From the NCBI RefSeq assembly GCF_900187505.1, contig NZ_FYDL01000019.1, positions 1-64,000 on the forward strand: a stretch of 64,000 bases of DNA, given 5' to 3'. Source of the DNA: Pseudomonas sp. Irchel s3h17 (lineage in GTDB: Bacteria; Pseudomonadota; Gammaproteobacteria; Pseudomonadales; Pseudomonadaceae). The position numbers were made by a program, and so were the translations under genes. Under the pieces are notes generated by a model. The model saw nothing but the letters and a program-made list of their open reading frames with translations. It was not told where the DNA came from and ran no database searches. This document shows positions 50,121 to 58,654 of this stretch, piece by piece. The first letter of the stretch is position 1. Every line of letters starts with the position of its first letter.

Positions 50121-51023
50121 ATGAATGATCTGCGCCGTATCGACTTGAACCTGCTGGTGATCCTCGACGCCTTGCTCAGCGAGCAGCACGTGACGCGCGC
50201 GGCCGAGCGCCTTCATCTCAGCCAGCCGGCGGTCAGCCACGCGCTGGCGCGGCTGCGTGACATGCTGGGTGATCCCTTGCTGGTGCGTGCCGGTGCCGGG
50301 CTGGTTGCCACCCCGCGTGCGCTGGAACTGGTCGCGCCACTGCGCGAAGCGCTGTCGCAGGTCCAGGCGTTGTTGGCGCCCAACGCTTTTGACCCCGCTT
50401 CAGCCAAACGCAGGTTCCGCCTGGCGATGTCCGACTACGGCGCGGCCCTAGTCCTGCCGGGATTGATCCGTACCTTGCGCCATGAGGCTCCGGGCATCGA
50501 CCTGCAAATCAGCCACGCCAGTCGCGAAGGCATGCTGGAAGGCGTGCTCAACGGCGATATCGACCTGGCCGCCGGGGTGTTTCCCGAACTGCCCAACGAG
50601 TTGCGCTCGACGCCACTGTTCGAGGAACGGTTTGCCTGCCTGGTGGATCGCGACAGCTTGCCGGCCAGCGGCACGCTCGACCTGCCGACCTATCTCGCCC
50701 GACCCCATGTCCTGTTGGAAATGCGTGGCAGCGGCACCCCGGAAATCGAGCGCGCGCTGACCACCCTTGGCGAGCGTCGCCACGTCACCGTCAGCCTGCC
50801 GCACTGGAGCGTGGCCCCACAATTGATTCGTACAACCGACCTGATCCTCACCGTCGCCGCCCGTGGCCTGCAGGGTATCGATCAGTCGCAATTGGTGATC
50901 CTGCCGCCCCCGTTTCACATCCCCCCATTTACCTTCGTGCTCGCCTGGCATGGCCGCCGGGGAGGTGACCCGGCATTGAACTGGTTGAATCGACAGGTCG
51001 GGCAGGCGATAGTGCACGGCTGA
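50121..51023 (+). CDS. LysR-family transcriptional regulator
   Basis: A 300-residue LysR regulator: HTH DLNLLVILDALLSEQHVTRAAERLHLSQPAVSHALARLRDMLGDPLLVR in residues 8-56, followed by a NodD/LinR-like substrate-binding domain (AMSDYGAALVLPGLIRTLRHEAPGIDL). The ATG at 50121 is preferred to that at 50112 because the conserved MNDLRRIDLNLL begins there. It is divergent from the YdcZ exporter, 86 bp apart, which is the most likely target. Confidence 0.9.
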   Translation: MNDLRRIDLNLLVILDALLSEQHVTRAAERLHLSQPAVSHALARLRDMLGDPLLVRAGAGLVATPRALELVAPLREALSQVQALLAPNAFDPASAKRRFRLAMSDYGAALVLPGLIRTLRHEAPGIDLQISHASREGMLEGVLNGDIDLAAGVFPELPNELRSTPLFEERFACLVDRDSLPASGTLDLPTYLARPHVLLEMRGSGTPEIERALTTLGERRHVTVSLPHWSVAPQLIRTTDLILTVAARGLQGIDQSQLVILPPPFHIPPFTFVLAWHGRRGGDPALNWLNRQVGQAIVHG

Positions 51024-51056
51024 CTGTTTGATTCATACGTACACAAGGAACACGGA

Positions 51057-51797
51057 ATGACCTTGAAATACCGCTGGCTGGGCTGCGTGGCAATGAGTGG
51101 TGCGCTGAGCGCAACCCAGGCCTATGCCGAATGTGAAAAACCGCTGTTGCCCGAGGGCGTGCCGGGCTACTCGGTGTGCAAGGACTGGCCGGCCTACGAT
51201 GGCCAGACCATCACCGCGCTGTCGCAGATCGAGCCGGACCCCACCCTCAGCGATGCGCCGGATGGCATGGGCATGTACGACCTGAAACTGGCCGTGATGT
51301 CCAACATCGACGGCAAGCCGCTGGCCCGTTACGCCCAGGCATCGGTGTACAGCTCCGATGCCGTGCGCTTCGATGGGCTGAGCATCGACACCGCGCGCTA
51401 TAAACTCACCTCCGATCTGCGGGCATTCGGCGTGCGTGCCGGCTTCACCGGTTCATCGCGTGCCAATCCCTTCGAGCAAGCCATCCTGTCGCTGTATGTG
51501 CGTGAAGGCAACGTGTTGCGCCCGGTCCTTGAACAGTTGGTGATCGAATCCAGCAACGGCGAGTGGGATACCAACTGCGCCGGCGAATTCAGCCACACCA
51601 AGCGCACCCTGGACATGGCCAAGACCAGCAGCCATGGCTTTGCCGACCTGATCGTCAGGTCGGTGACCACCGACACGCAGAATCAGGTGGGGAGCGATGA
51701 CTGTGAATACAAGGAAACGGTGGGCAAGACGGTGCTGACGACACTACGCTATGACGGTCGGCAGTATGTGGTTCCCAAGGAGATGCAGGGTCTATGA
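51057..51797 (+). CDS. Secreted hypothetical protein
   Basis: A 246-residue precursor with a signal peptide (cleavage probably after AYA in ATQAYAECEK). The mature protein has several cysteines (AECEK, SVCKDW, NCAGE, DDCEY) and beta-rich segments; no known domain is recognised. AAGGAA lies 6 nt before the ATG. It starts 33 bp after the LysR gene and ends 7 bp before the convergent parE gene. Confidence 0.78.
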   Translation: MTLKYRWLGCVAMSGALSATQAYAECEKPLLPEGVPGYSVCKDWPAYDGQTITALSQIEPDPTLSDAPDGMGMYDLKLAVMSNIDGKPLARYAQASVYSSDAVRFDGLSIDTARYKLTSDLRAFGVRAGFTGSSRANPFEQAILSLYVREGNVLRPVLEQLVIESSNGEWDTNCAGEFSHTKRTLDMAKTSSHGFADLIVRSVTTDTQNQVGSDDCEYKETVGKTVLTTLRYDGRQYVVPKEMQGL

Positions 51798-51804
51798 CCG
51801 TGAC

Positions 51805-52089
51805 CTACCATGCTCCGGGCGGTAAGCGACGGGTATGGAACACGCGTAGTACTTGAAGCTTGCCTTGGCGAACACGATAAGGGATGAGATAGGGGCGGTC
51901 GGGTAGCACCCACTCTCGAGTGCCGGACAGGCGGCCCTCACGACCCATGGCCGGAAATCGGGAGAGCTGCTCGACACTGGCGAAGATGGCTTTGACGAAG
52001 TCGGTTGCCGCCTTCGGATTTTCCAGGGCAAGGTAAGTGGCTTCGTCATCAATATTTTTGAGTGCGCTTCTCAGCCACTCAACGCGCAT
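51805..52089 (-). CDS. parE: ParE/RelE-family toxin
   Basis: A 94-residue toxin of the ParE/RelE fold: MRVEWLRSALKNIDDEATYLA at the start, FVKAIFASVEQLSRFPAMGREGRLSGTREWVL and a basic C-terminus with YRVRQGKLQVLRVFHTRR. ParE proteins poison gyrase, RelE cleaves mRNA; the sequence looks nearer ParE. The start overlaps the antitoxin gene by 11 bp. The longer frame to 52149 lies within the antitoxin gene. Confidence 0.88.
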   Translation of the reverse strand: MRVEWLRSALKNIDDEATYLALENPKAATDFVKAIFASVEQLSRFPAMGREGRLSGTREWVLPDRPYLIPYRVRQGKLQVLRVFHTRRLPPGAW

Positions 52090-52318
52090 TACCAGTCCAC
52101 TTGCCGGTGAGGGCACTGACTTCTTCATCACTGGCAAAATCTCCGGCATCAGCCTCTTTCAAAGCCTGCTGGATTTCTTCGATTTGCCAGGTTTCTCGAG
52201 CCAGGTACTCACGAAGCGCATCGACGGCCAGGAAGGATTTACTCCGACCTGTCGCTTTGGCCAGGCTGGCGAGGGTGTCGGCAATTTCGTCTGGCAGGCG
52301 CAAAGACATGACGGACAT
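52079..52318 (-). CDS. parD: ParD/CopG-type RHH antitoxin
   Basis: A 79-residue antitoxin with an N-terminal ribbon-helix-helix (MSLRLPDEIADTLASLAKATGRSKSFLAVDALREYL) and an acidic C-terminal tail for toxin binding (EIQQALKEADAGDFASDEEV). It comes first and overlaps the toxin gene, as usual. Starts at 52318 and 52309 are both possible. A 29-bp palindromic operator lies just upstream. Confidence 0.88.
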   Translation of the reverse strand: MSVMSLRLPDEIADTLASLAKATGRSKSFLAVDALREYLARETWQIEEIQQALKEADAGDFASDEEVSALTGKWTGNAR

Positions 52319-52329
52319 GGCTGTCTCGA

Positions 52330-52358
52330 TGTAGTGGTTTGTAATACAACATACTACA
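52330..52358. promoter_or_regulatory. Palindromic operator of the parDE pair
   Basis: A nested dyad: TGTAGT (52330-52335) with ACTACA (52353-52358) outside, TTGTA-A-TACAA (52339-52349) inside. It starts 12 bp upstream of the antitoxin gene, where an RHH autorepressor would bind. Confidence 0.8.
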
Positions 52359-52441
52359 TTGCAGTCAGGGAGGCGGAACTAGTCCCGCTCGTCTGTTGCG
52401 CCCAGGGCTTTGATTCAAAACATCACTCCGAGGTACCCAGC

Positions 52442-52855
52442 ATGCTCCACGGCCTCAACCACCTGACCCTGGCGGTCACCGATCTGGAGCGCAGCCTGGC
52501 GTTTTATCATGGCCTGCTGCAGCTGCGCCTCGACGCCACCTGGGACCACGGTGCCTATCTGTCGTTGCCAGGGTTGTGGTTGTGCCTGTCGCTTGACCCC
52601 AGGCGTGAGCCTGGCGTCGCTGCCGATTACACCCATTACGCCTTCAGCCTGGGGGTCGACGATTTCCCGGTGTTCGTCGCGCGCTTGCGAACGGCCGCCG
52701 TGCCAGAGTGGCGAGACAACCGCAGCGAAGGCGAGTCGTTCTATTTCCTGGACCCCGATGGGCATCAGCTTGAAGCCCACGTCGGTGACCTGGCATCACG
52801 GCTTGAGGCCTGTCGCCAGCGGCCCTATGCCGGGATGAAGATCTTCACCGCGTAA
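52442..52855 (+). CDS. fosA: FosA-type fosfomycin resistance glutathione transferase
   Basis: A 137-residue glyoxalase-superfamily enzyme that adds glutathione to fosfomycin. The Mn(II) ligands are His7 (LNHLTL), His65 (YTHYAF) and Glu111 (HQLEAHVGD), and the K+ loop/active-site stretch NRSEGESFYFLDPDGH is intact. It reads like chromosomal Pseudomonas FosA throughout. A longer open frame begins upstream within the parDE region but is unrelated. It stands alone after the toxin-antitoxin genes. Confidence 0.93.
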   Translation: MLHGLNHLTLAVTDLERSLAFYHGLLQLRLDATWDHGAYLSLPGLWLCLSLDPRREPGVAADYTHYAFSLGVDDFPVFVARLRTAAVPEWRDNRSEGESFYFLDPDGHQLEAHVGDLASRLEACRQRPYAGMKIFTA

Positions 52856-53004
52856 CGCCCGGCATCGACGCGGCGGGTGAGGTATGACTTCAGGTCATGA
52901 CCTTCTGAGTTTTTATGGTTACAGGCACTGCCTGGGCTTGTGATAAAAAAGCGCATTCCAGCACGCCGTCATGGCCTGGATGGCCTTACAGGGAGTGTTA
53001 ACCG

Positions 53005-53649
53005 ATGACGCCTTCATTGTTGTTCGCCGTACTTGCCTCGGGTTTTATCTACGGCATTACCCCGGGGCCGGGTGTGCTCGCGGTTTTCGGGATCGGTGCC
53101 ACCCGAGGCCGGCGCGCGGGCGCGGGGTTTCTCTGTGGTCACTTGTTGGGCGATGTGGTCTGGTGCAGCACGGCGTTGATCGCCATTGTCGGTGCGCGGG
53201 AAATCGGCAGCAGCGCGTTTGACGTGCTCGGGGTGCTCAGTGGCCTGTACCTGTTCTGGTTGGGCGTGCGGGCGATCCGAAGCCGCCCCGGCAGCGGCGA
53301 CACGGTGCAAGGACCGGCGCGCCAGCCGTTCTGGCACGGGATCATGTTCGGCCTGACCAATCCCAAGGCGTACCCGGTGGCCGTGGCGACGTTTACCGCG
53401 TTGCTGTCCAGCCGCGCCGAGTTGCTGCACTGGTCAATGCTGCCGTGGCTGATCGCCCTGAGCTTCCTTGGCGGTATCGCGGCATACGCTATTCTGATCG
53501 GGATCGTGGGCGCTCGTCGGGTGCGCTCGCTGTATCAGCGTCATGAGCTGGCAATTACCCGGATTTGCGGGGTAATGTTCATCGGTTTCGCCATCAACGC
53601 CCTGCTGCACGCGGTGCCAGGCCTGCTGGCACACAAGGCTGGAGGCTGA
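53005..53649 (+). CDS. LysE/RhtB-family exporter
   Basis: A 214-residue inner-membrane protein with six hydrophobic helices and the LysE-family start (ASGFIYGITPGPGVLAVFGIGATRG), plus MFGLTNPKAYPVAVATF in the middle. Family members export amino acids and derivatives such as threonine or homoserine lactones; the cargo is unknown. AGGGAG is 9 nt upstream of the ATG. Confidence 0.9.
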   Translation: MTPSLLFAVLASGFIYGITPGPGVLAVFGIGATRGRRAGAGFLCGHLLGDVVWCSTALIAIVGAREIGSSAFDVLGVLSGLYLFWLGVRAIRSRPGSGDTVQGPARQPFWHGIMFGLTNPKAYPVAVATFTALLSSRAELLHWSMLPWLIALSFLGGIAAYAILIGIVGARRVRSLYQRHELAITRICGVMFIGFAINALLHAVPGLLAHKAGG

Positions 53650-53750
53650 ACGCAAGGCTGCGTCAGCTGCAACGAGGCACCCGTGCCCAGGGATTGCCAG
53701 GTCCATGGACTGATACTCATAGCTGCATTTTTGGACAGTATCCATCCAAA

Positions 53751-55094
53751 ATGACCACCAGAAATTCCGCACCGCTGGCCAGTTACATCGATCTGTTGCT
53801 TGACGTCGTGTGTGCCGTCGACAGCCAGGGACGCTTTGTCTTTGTCAGTGCTTCCTGCGAGCAAGTGTTCGGCTACACCCAGGACGAACTGATCGGCCAA
53901 CAGATGATCGAAATGGTGCACCCGGCCGACCGTCAGCGGACGCTGGACGCTGCCCGGGAAATCATGCGCGGCCAACCGAACCCCAATTTCGAAAACCGTT
54001 ACCTGCGCAAGGACGGCCAGGTGGTGCATATCATGTGGTCGGCGCGCTGGTCCGAGGTCGATCAATTGCGCATCGCCGTGGCCCGCGACATCACCGAGCG
54101 CAAGCTGGCCGAGTCCCGGCAGGCGGCCTTGTATGCAATCTCCGAAGCCGCCCATGCCGCAGAGGATTTGCTGGCACTGTTCAAGCGTATCCACCAGTTG
54201 ATCGGCGAGTGGTTGCCGGCGCTGAACTTTTCGGTGGCGCTCTATGACGAGCACTGCGAACAACTGAACTTTCCCTATCATGTCGATCATCACGAGTGTG
54301 ATCCCGAGTTCAGTGTGACCGGGAGGCTGTGCGCCGAGGTGATCCGCTCCGGGCAACCGGTGCTGGTGACACCCGAGCAGCCATTCGCGGTGTCCGATGG
54401 TTCCGCTGTCGTCAGCGATCAGGACGCCCCGTGCTGGCTGGGGGTGCCCCTGAGCTCGCAAAAAGGCACCATTGGCGCCTTGATCGTCAAAAGCATGCCC
54501 GGTGACGTGCACTACACCGAGCGCGACAAGGAGTTGCTGCAGTACGTGTGTGCCCAGGTCGCGGCGGCCATTGAGCGCAAGCAGTTGCACAGCCGTCTGC
54601 AATACATGGCCCAGCACGACCACCTGACTCGCTTGCCCAATCGCGAGTTGCTGCGCGAGCGCATGGCCTCGGCCTTGGGCAAAGCCAAGCGGGACCTGGG
54701 ACGCATGGCGCTGCTGTACGTCGACCTGGATGATTTCAAGCAGGTCAACGACACCTACGGTCACGGCGTTGGCGACATGTTGCTGCAAGCGGTGGCCAAT
54801 CGGCTACAAGGCTGTGTACGTGAGTCCGACACGGTGGCACGCATTGGCGGCGATGAGTTCGTCGTGTTGCTCGACAGTGTCCAGGCCGCTGAAGATGCCG
54901 CGCGGGTGGCGATCAAGATCCGCCAGGTGCTGGCTCAACCCATGCGCCTGGACAGCCATAGCCTGAACATCCTGCCGAGCATTGGCGTGGCGCTGTACCC
55001 CGAGCACGGCACCGAAGAGAAGCAACTGTTCAAGCATGCCGATGAAGCCATGTACGCCGCCAAACGCTTGAGTGAGCATCTGGATCGCGCCTGA
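53751..55094 (+). CDS. PAS-GAF diguanylate cyclase
   Basis: A 447-residue soluble signalling enzyme. Order: PAS (about 10-120, with GYTQDELIGQ and the PAC end ARDITERK), GAF (about 135-275) and GGDEF (about 290-440). The GGDEF motif is intact at 366-370 and an inhibitory RxxD site (RESD, 357-360) sits five residues before it, so active, feedback-controlled synthesis of cyclic di-GMP is expected. No EAL domain or membrane helices. The start at 53751 avoids overlap with lysE. Confidence 0.9.
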   Translation: MTTRNSAPLASYIDLLLDVVCAVDSQGRFVFVSASCEQVFGYTQDELIGQQMIEMVHPADRQRTLDAAREIMRGQPNPNFENRYLRKDGQVVHIMWSARWSEVDQLRIAVARDITERKLAESRQAALYAISEAAHAAEDLLALFKRIHQLIGEWLPALNFSVALYDEHCEQLNFPYHVDHHECDPEFSVTGRLCAEVIRSGQPVLVTPEQPFAVSDGSAVVSDQDAPCWLGVPLSSQKGTIGALIVKSMPGDVHYTERDKELLQYVCAQVAAAIERKQLHSRLQYMAQHDHLTRLPNRELLRERMASALGKAKRDLGRMALLYVDLDDFKQVNDTYGHGVGDMLLQAVANRLQGCVRESDTVARIGGDEFVVLLDSVQAAEDAARVAIKIRQVLAQPMRLDSHSLNILPSIGVALYPEHGTEEKQLFKHADEAMYAAKRLSEHLDRA

Positions 55095-55218
55095 TCGGGT
55101 TCGGGGAACCGTTCGTCGCTGTCAGTACCAATGAGCTAAACCTTTGCCTGGTTTTGCCTTCTGAAGACAAGTGGGGGCACCCACTGCACTCATCTGTCTG
55201 TTCAAGGAGGGCGCGACC

Positions 55219-55722
55219 ATGATCATGGTGGCCAGCCGACTATCGACCATCTGTCTTGCCGTGCTACTGGGGCTTGGTGCCCGCAGCGCATTGGCCGAAT
55301 CACCGGTCGAATTCATCAACGAGGCCTCGGCCCAAGGCATGGCGGATATTGAAGCCAGCCGTATGGCGCACCAGAAAACCGAGTCCAAGGCGATCAAGGA
55401 CTACACCATTGTAGTGATCAACGACCGCACCACGGCCAACCAGCACCTGGCGAAAATCGCCAGGAAACTCGACCTGCCGGTGGCGTCACGGGAAGAGGTG
55501 ATGAGCAAGGCCAAGACCTTGATACCGCACATCCAGGATGGCGAGTCGTTCGATTCGGCCTACACCGCCAGCCAGGTGAAAACCACCGAGCACACTATCG
55601 AACACCTGCAGCGAGAAGCGAGCACCACCGACGTACCGGAGATCAAGGCTTTCGTCGAAGAAACCTTGCCCACGCTTGAGCATCATCTGCAAATGGCCAG
55701 GGCTTTGCCGGCGAGTCGTTAA
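55219..55722 (+). CDS. DUF4142 periplasmic protein
   Basis: A 167-residue precursor: signal peptide (cleavage after ALA in RSALAES) followed by a DUF4142 ferritin-like helical domain (FINEASAQGMADIEASRMAHQKTESKAIKDY, TTANQHLAKIARKLDLPV). Such proteins are common in envelope-stress regulons of pseudomonads, but the role is unknown. AAGGAGG lies before the ATG at 55219. Confidence 0.87.
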   Translation: MIMVASRLSTICLAVLLGLGARSALAESPVEFINEASAQGMADIEASRMAHQKTESKAIKDYTIVVINDRTTANQHLAKIARKLDLPVASREEVMSKAKTLIPHIQDGESFDSAYTASQVKTTEHTIEHLQREASTTDVPEIKAFVEETLPTLEHHLQMARALPASR

Positions 55723-55739
55723 TACGCGTTGGCACTGAT

Positions 55740-55820
55740 TCAAGTACTGCTGCGCCTGTCAGCCGCCGGTGTGCTTTCCAGAGGGATCATTCCTTCTTCG
55801 TCCTGGTCGCGGCTGCGCAT
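55740..55820 (-). CDS. Possible 26-residue peptide downstream of the AidA-like genes
   Basis: A short frame (MRSRDQDEEGMIPLESTPAA followed by six residues) with GGGAGG 9 nt before its ATG, 34 bp after the second AidA/PixA gene on the same strand. Composition is polar and acidic/basic. It could be a real small protein or a fragment of a lost gene; there is no further support. Confidence 0.3.
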   Translation of the reverse strand: MRSRDQDEEGMIPLESTPAADRRSST

Positions 55821-55854
55821 TCTCAGCGCCTCCCGTCGCTTGATGTCCCGGCAT

Positions 55855-56370
55855 TCAGCCCGACACCGTCACCTCAACCTCCCACCCGAAGTACCCCAGC
55901 ACCTCACAGTTGCTGTCCACCAACATGAAACCCAGCTCGCAGCGCTCGACACCCGGACTCAATGGGCGGCAGCGCCAATAGTGATCGTTGGCTTTTCCGG
56001 TCAGCGGTTCGGTGGGGATTTCGGGGTTGGGTGCGGGCAGGGGCAACTGACTGTGCACCACCAGTTGGGGTGGTTCGAGCACACCAGTATCTCCCACGGT
56101 AAGGTTGTAGAGCACCACGCTGTGTTCGGCATGCAGACCCACGGTGCGACCGCGCAGGTGGAGGGCGCCTGAGAGGGGGATGATCAGTTCATGGTCGGAG
56201 CTGCTAGCGCCCACGCTGAAAATAAAACCGTCCTCAATCATGGTCGGACGCTGTGGATCAAGGCTTGGCTGGGAGTAACGAGTCAGCAGGGTTTCAGCGT
56301 CGATGATCAGTAGCAGATTGGTCGCTTGCTCAAGTGGGAGTGGCGAGGTTGCGCAAGTATCTGTGGACAT
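55855..56370 (-). CDS. AidA/PixA-family protein 2
   Basis: A 171-residue protein of the AidA/PixA inclusion-body protein family: NLLLIIDAETLLTRYSQPSLDPQRPTMIEDGFIFSV near the start and DHYWRCRPLSPGVERCELGFMLVDSNCEVLGYFGWEVEVTV at the end match its upstream neighbour block by block. PixA forms crystalline inclusions in Xenorhabdus, and AidA is quorum-regulated in Burkholderia and Ralstonia. AAAGGA precedes the ATG. Located 120 bp after the first paralogue and probably co-transcribed. Confidence 0.87.
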   Translation of the reverse strand: MSTDTCATSPLPLEQATNLLLIIDAETLLTRYSQPSLDPQRPTMIEDGFIFSVGASSSDHELIIPLSGALHLRGRTVGLHAEHSVVLYNLTVGDTGVLEPPQLVVHSQLPLPAPNPEIPTEPLTGKANDHYWRCRPLSPGVERCELGFMLVDSNCEVLGYFGWEVEVTVSG

Positions 56371-56490
56371 CACGGATTCCTTTCATGATGTAGGGGAATG
56401 CGGTCACCGCTTCGGCCTTTGTAAGACATTCCGTTCTTGTCAGGGCGAGCGACGAAGGTGCGACCCCTTGTTGCCAAGGGGCCGCCCGGA

Positions 56491-56994
56491 TCAGTTGCGG
56501 ATGGTGATGAACGGATCCCACGAACAGCAACCGACAATCTTGCAATCGCGGTCCACGATCAGGAAGTTGAAGTGATAGGTCACACTGCCGCATGCCAGTG
56601 TTTCCGATGACCAGTAGTGGTTATCGACTTTCTGGCAGCTGGGTACTGACGGGTTGCTGGTATTGGGTACCGCAACGCAGGCGGTGGCCTTGCGTGGGAC
56701 AGGGGTGGAGATCAGCTCGTTACCCACGTTGCCGATGAACTTGTAGAAAATTACCGCCGTTTCAAAGCTCTGCGACAGACTGGTTTCGCGCCAGCGAATC
56801 AGGTCACCCACCTGGGCCCTCAGGTTGAGTTCACCACCCGCCTGGCCATTGATCACGTTGTTCTGATTGGTAACCATGTATACGTGATTGACATCGATCA
56901 TCGTTGGCGCTGCGGGGTTTTTGCTGATGCCCGGGTAGTTTTTCAGAATGGTTTCAGTGTCGATCGAAACAAGCACATCCGTGACTCGAGACAT
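56491..56994 (-). CDS. AidA/PixA-family protein 1
   Basis: A 167-residue protein of the AidA/PixA family: VLVSIDTETILKNYPGISKNPAAPTMIDVNHVYMVT at the start, DLIRWRETSLSQSFETAVIFYKF in the middle and DNHYWSSETLACGSVTYHFNFLIVDRDCKIVGCCSWDPF at the end. No signal peptide, so cytosolic. AAGGAG lies 6 nt before the ATG at 56994; in-frame sequence farther upstream overlaps the promoter. Several cysteines cluster near the C-terminus. First gene of a tandem pair. Confidence 0.88.
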   Translation of the reverse strand: MSRVTDVLVSIDTETILKNYPGISKNPAAPTMIDVNHVYMVTNQNNVINGQAGGELNLRAQVGDLIRWRETSLSQSFETAVIFYKFIGNVGNELISTPVPRKATACVAVPNTSNPSVPSCQKVDNHYWSSETLACGSVTYHFNFLIVDRDCKIVGCCSWDPFITIRN

Positions 56995-57173
56995 AGTAAA
57001 GCTCCTTGTTTTCATAGTGAGCGCCTGACCTCTGCCAGACACCATATCGCTTGCTAGCCTTGCGGCTGCCGTAAGCGCTACTACTGGAACCCACCGATCA
57101 CAGGGCACGAGCTGGCCTTGCTCCTTACCTACAAAAGTGACGGCTCGGGTTCCTTCCAACAGGCCGCGTCTGC

Positions 57174-57201
57174 ACTATAGGTGCCTACTTGATACTGTCA
57201 A
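57174..57201 (-). promoter_or_regulatory. Strong sigma-70 type promoter for the AidA/PixA pair
   Basis: On the minus strand TTGACA (57201-57196), a 16-bp spacer and TATAGT (57179-57174). The -35 box is perfect and the -10 has one mismatch. It would give a leader of about 170 nt before the first gene. The rest of the 444-bp gap (56995-57438) holds no gene. Confidence 0.6.
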
Positions 57202-57438
57202 AACAGCGGGTGAGCAGCTCGACGAGTGGTCGGTTTTTTTCGGGTTTGCGATAAGGAATGCAGCATTCAGAACGGATTTTTGTAGGCATTTGGCTCGTCG
57301 TCGGTTGCGTGGCGCAGATGTTTCAACCGGTTACTGCCGCTTGACGAAGTTGCCGGGGCCGTCGCTTACTGGCGCCCCGCGAGCGAAACGCTGAGTCTGG
57401 CGCCTCGCTCCCGTCCTGATCGGTGACAGGAGTATGCG

Positions 57439-58209
57439 ATGAGTTGGTCCGCCAAACAGTACGTGGCTTTCGAAGATGAGCGCACGCGCCCGGCGCGTGA
57501 TCTGCTGGCTGCAATCCCCAACCGGGATGCGCGTTCGGTGATCGACATCGGTTGCGGCCCCGGAAACTCCACCGAGTTGCTGGTACAGCGTTTTGCCGAT
57601 GCCTCGGTCCGTGGCATCGACAGTTCTGCCGACATGATCGAGTCCGCTCGCAAGCGCTTGCCGAGTGTACGTTTCGACACCACGGATATCGCGACCTGGA
57701 GCGAGCCTGGCCCGTTCGATGTGATCTTCGCCAACGCTGTGCTCCAGTGGTTGCCCGACCACGGCACGCTGCTGCCATCACTGGTGGCCAAGCTCGCGCC
57801 AGGGGGCAGCCTGGCGATCCAGATGCCTGACAACCTCGAGCAACCCGCGCACCGCATGATGCGCGAAGTCGCCGCCAACGGCCCATGGGCGGGCAAGCTG
57901 GCGGACATCGCCGGACAGCGCACGACCCTGGACGATGCCACGACCTACTACCAGATGCTCTGTACCAGCAGCTCGCGGGTCGATGTATGGCGCACCACCT
58001 ACCATCACCCGCTGGCGGGTGGCCCCGCAGCAGTGGTCGAGTGGTTCAAGGGCAGTGGTCTGCGACCGTTTCTGGAACCGCTTGGCGAGACGGAGAAAAA
58101 TCGCTACCTGGCGCAGTACCTGGAGGCAATCGAGCCCTTCTTCCCGGAACTGGCCGATGGCTCGGTGCTGTTGCCATTCCCGCGCGTCTTCATCGTCGCG
58201 ACCCGCTAA
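57439..58209 (+). CDS. tam: Trans-aconitate 2-methyltransferase
   Basis: A 256-residue class I SAM methyltransferase of Tam length and pattern: SWSAKQYVAFEDERTRPARDLL, motif I SVIDIGCGPGNSTELL (residues 34-49), NAVLQWLPDH and IQMPDNLEQPAHRMMRE. Tam methylates trans-aconitate, an inhibitor of aconitase, in the cytosol. AGGAG precedes the ATG. It converges on hicB, 6 bp apart. Confidence 0.92.
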   Translation: MSWSAKQYVAFEDERTRPARDLLAAIPNRDARSVIDIGCGPGNSTELLVQRFADASVRGIDSSADMIESARKRLPSVRFDTTDIATWSEPGPFDVIFANAVLQWLPDHGTLLPSLVAKLAPGGSLAIQMPDNLEQPAHRMMREVAANGPWAGKLADIAGQRTTLDDATTYYQMLCTSSSRVDVWRTTYHHPLAGGPAAVVEWFKGSGLRPFLEPLGETEKNRYLAQYLEAIEPFFPELADGSVLLPFPRVFIVATR

Positions 58210-58215
58210 GGGCGA

Positions 58216-58623
58216 TCAGCCCTGCTGCAACACCTTCAACGCCGCCGAGGCCAGAAAGCCGGAGCGGCTTTTTTCTTCCGGGTGATGCAGCACGTATTCG
58301 TCGATGCGGGTCAGCAGATAACCGGGCAGGGTGATGTTGAGTTTCTGCGCTTTGCCCAGGTACTTGGTGACGTCGATGTCCACCAGTGCCCAGGTGACAC
58401 CGGCGTATTGCGGATTGGCCGCATGCAGGGTGACTTTGTTGGCCGACGGAATCGCCGAGCCGTCTTCGGCGAGGATCTCGAAGTGACCCTCGATGGCCTC
58501 CCGAGCCATGGCGATGGCATCGTCCAGGTCATCACCGGCCGAGAAGCATCCCGGAATATCCGGTACTTCAACGCCCCAGGCGTGTGTGTCATCGCCCATT
58601 GAAATCGCAATCGGGTAAAGCAT
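58216..58623 (-). CDS. hicB: HicB-type antitoxin
   Basis: A 135-residue antitoxin: partially degraded RNase H-like N-terminal domain (MLYPIAISMGDDTHAWGVEVPDIPGCFSAGDDLDDAI) and a C-terminal DNA-binding region with helix content (LNITLPGYLLTRIDEYVLHHPEEKSRSGFLASAALKVL), an RHH type. A second start at 58629 (MNMLYP) is equally readable, but sits only two bases from AGAGGA. It follows hicA by 31 bp. Confidence 0.88.
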   Translation of the reverse strand: MLYPIAISMGDDTHAWGVEVPDIPGCFSAGDDLDDAIAMAREAIEGHFEILAEDGSAIPSANKVTLHAANPQYAGVTWALVDIDVTKYLGKAQKLNITLPGYLLTRIDEYVLHHPEEKSRSGFLASAALKVLQQG

Positions 58624-58654
58624 GTTCATTGTCCTCTGGTTGCCGTGCGCCGAT

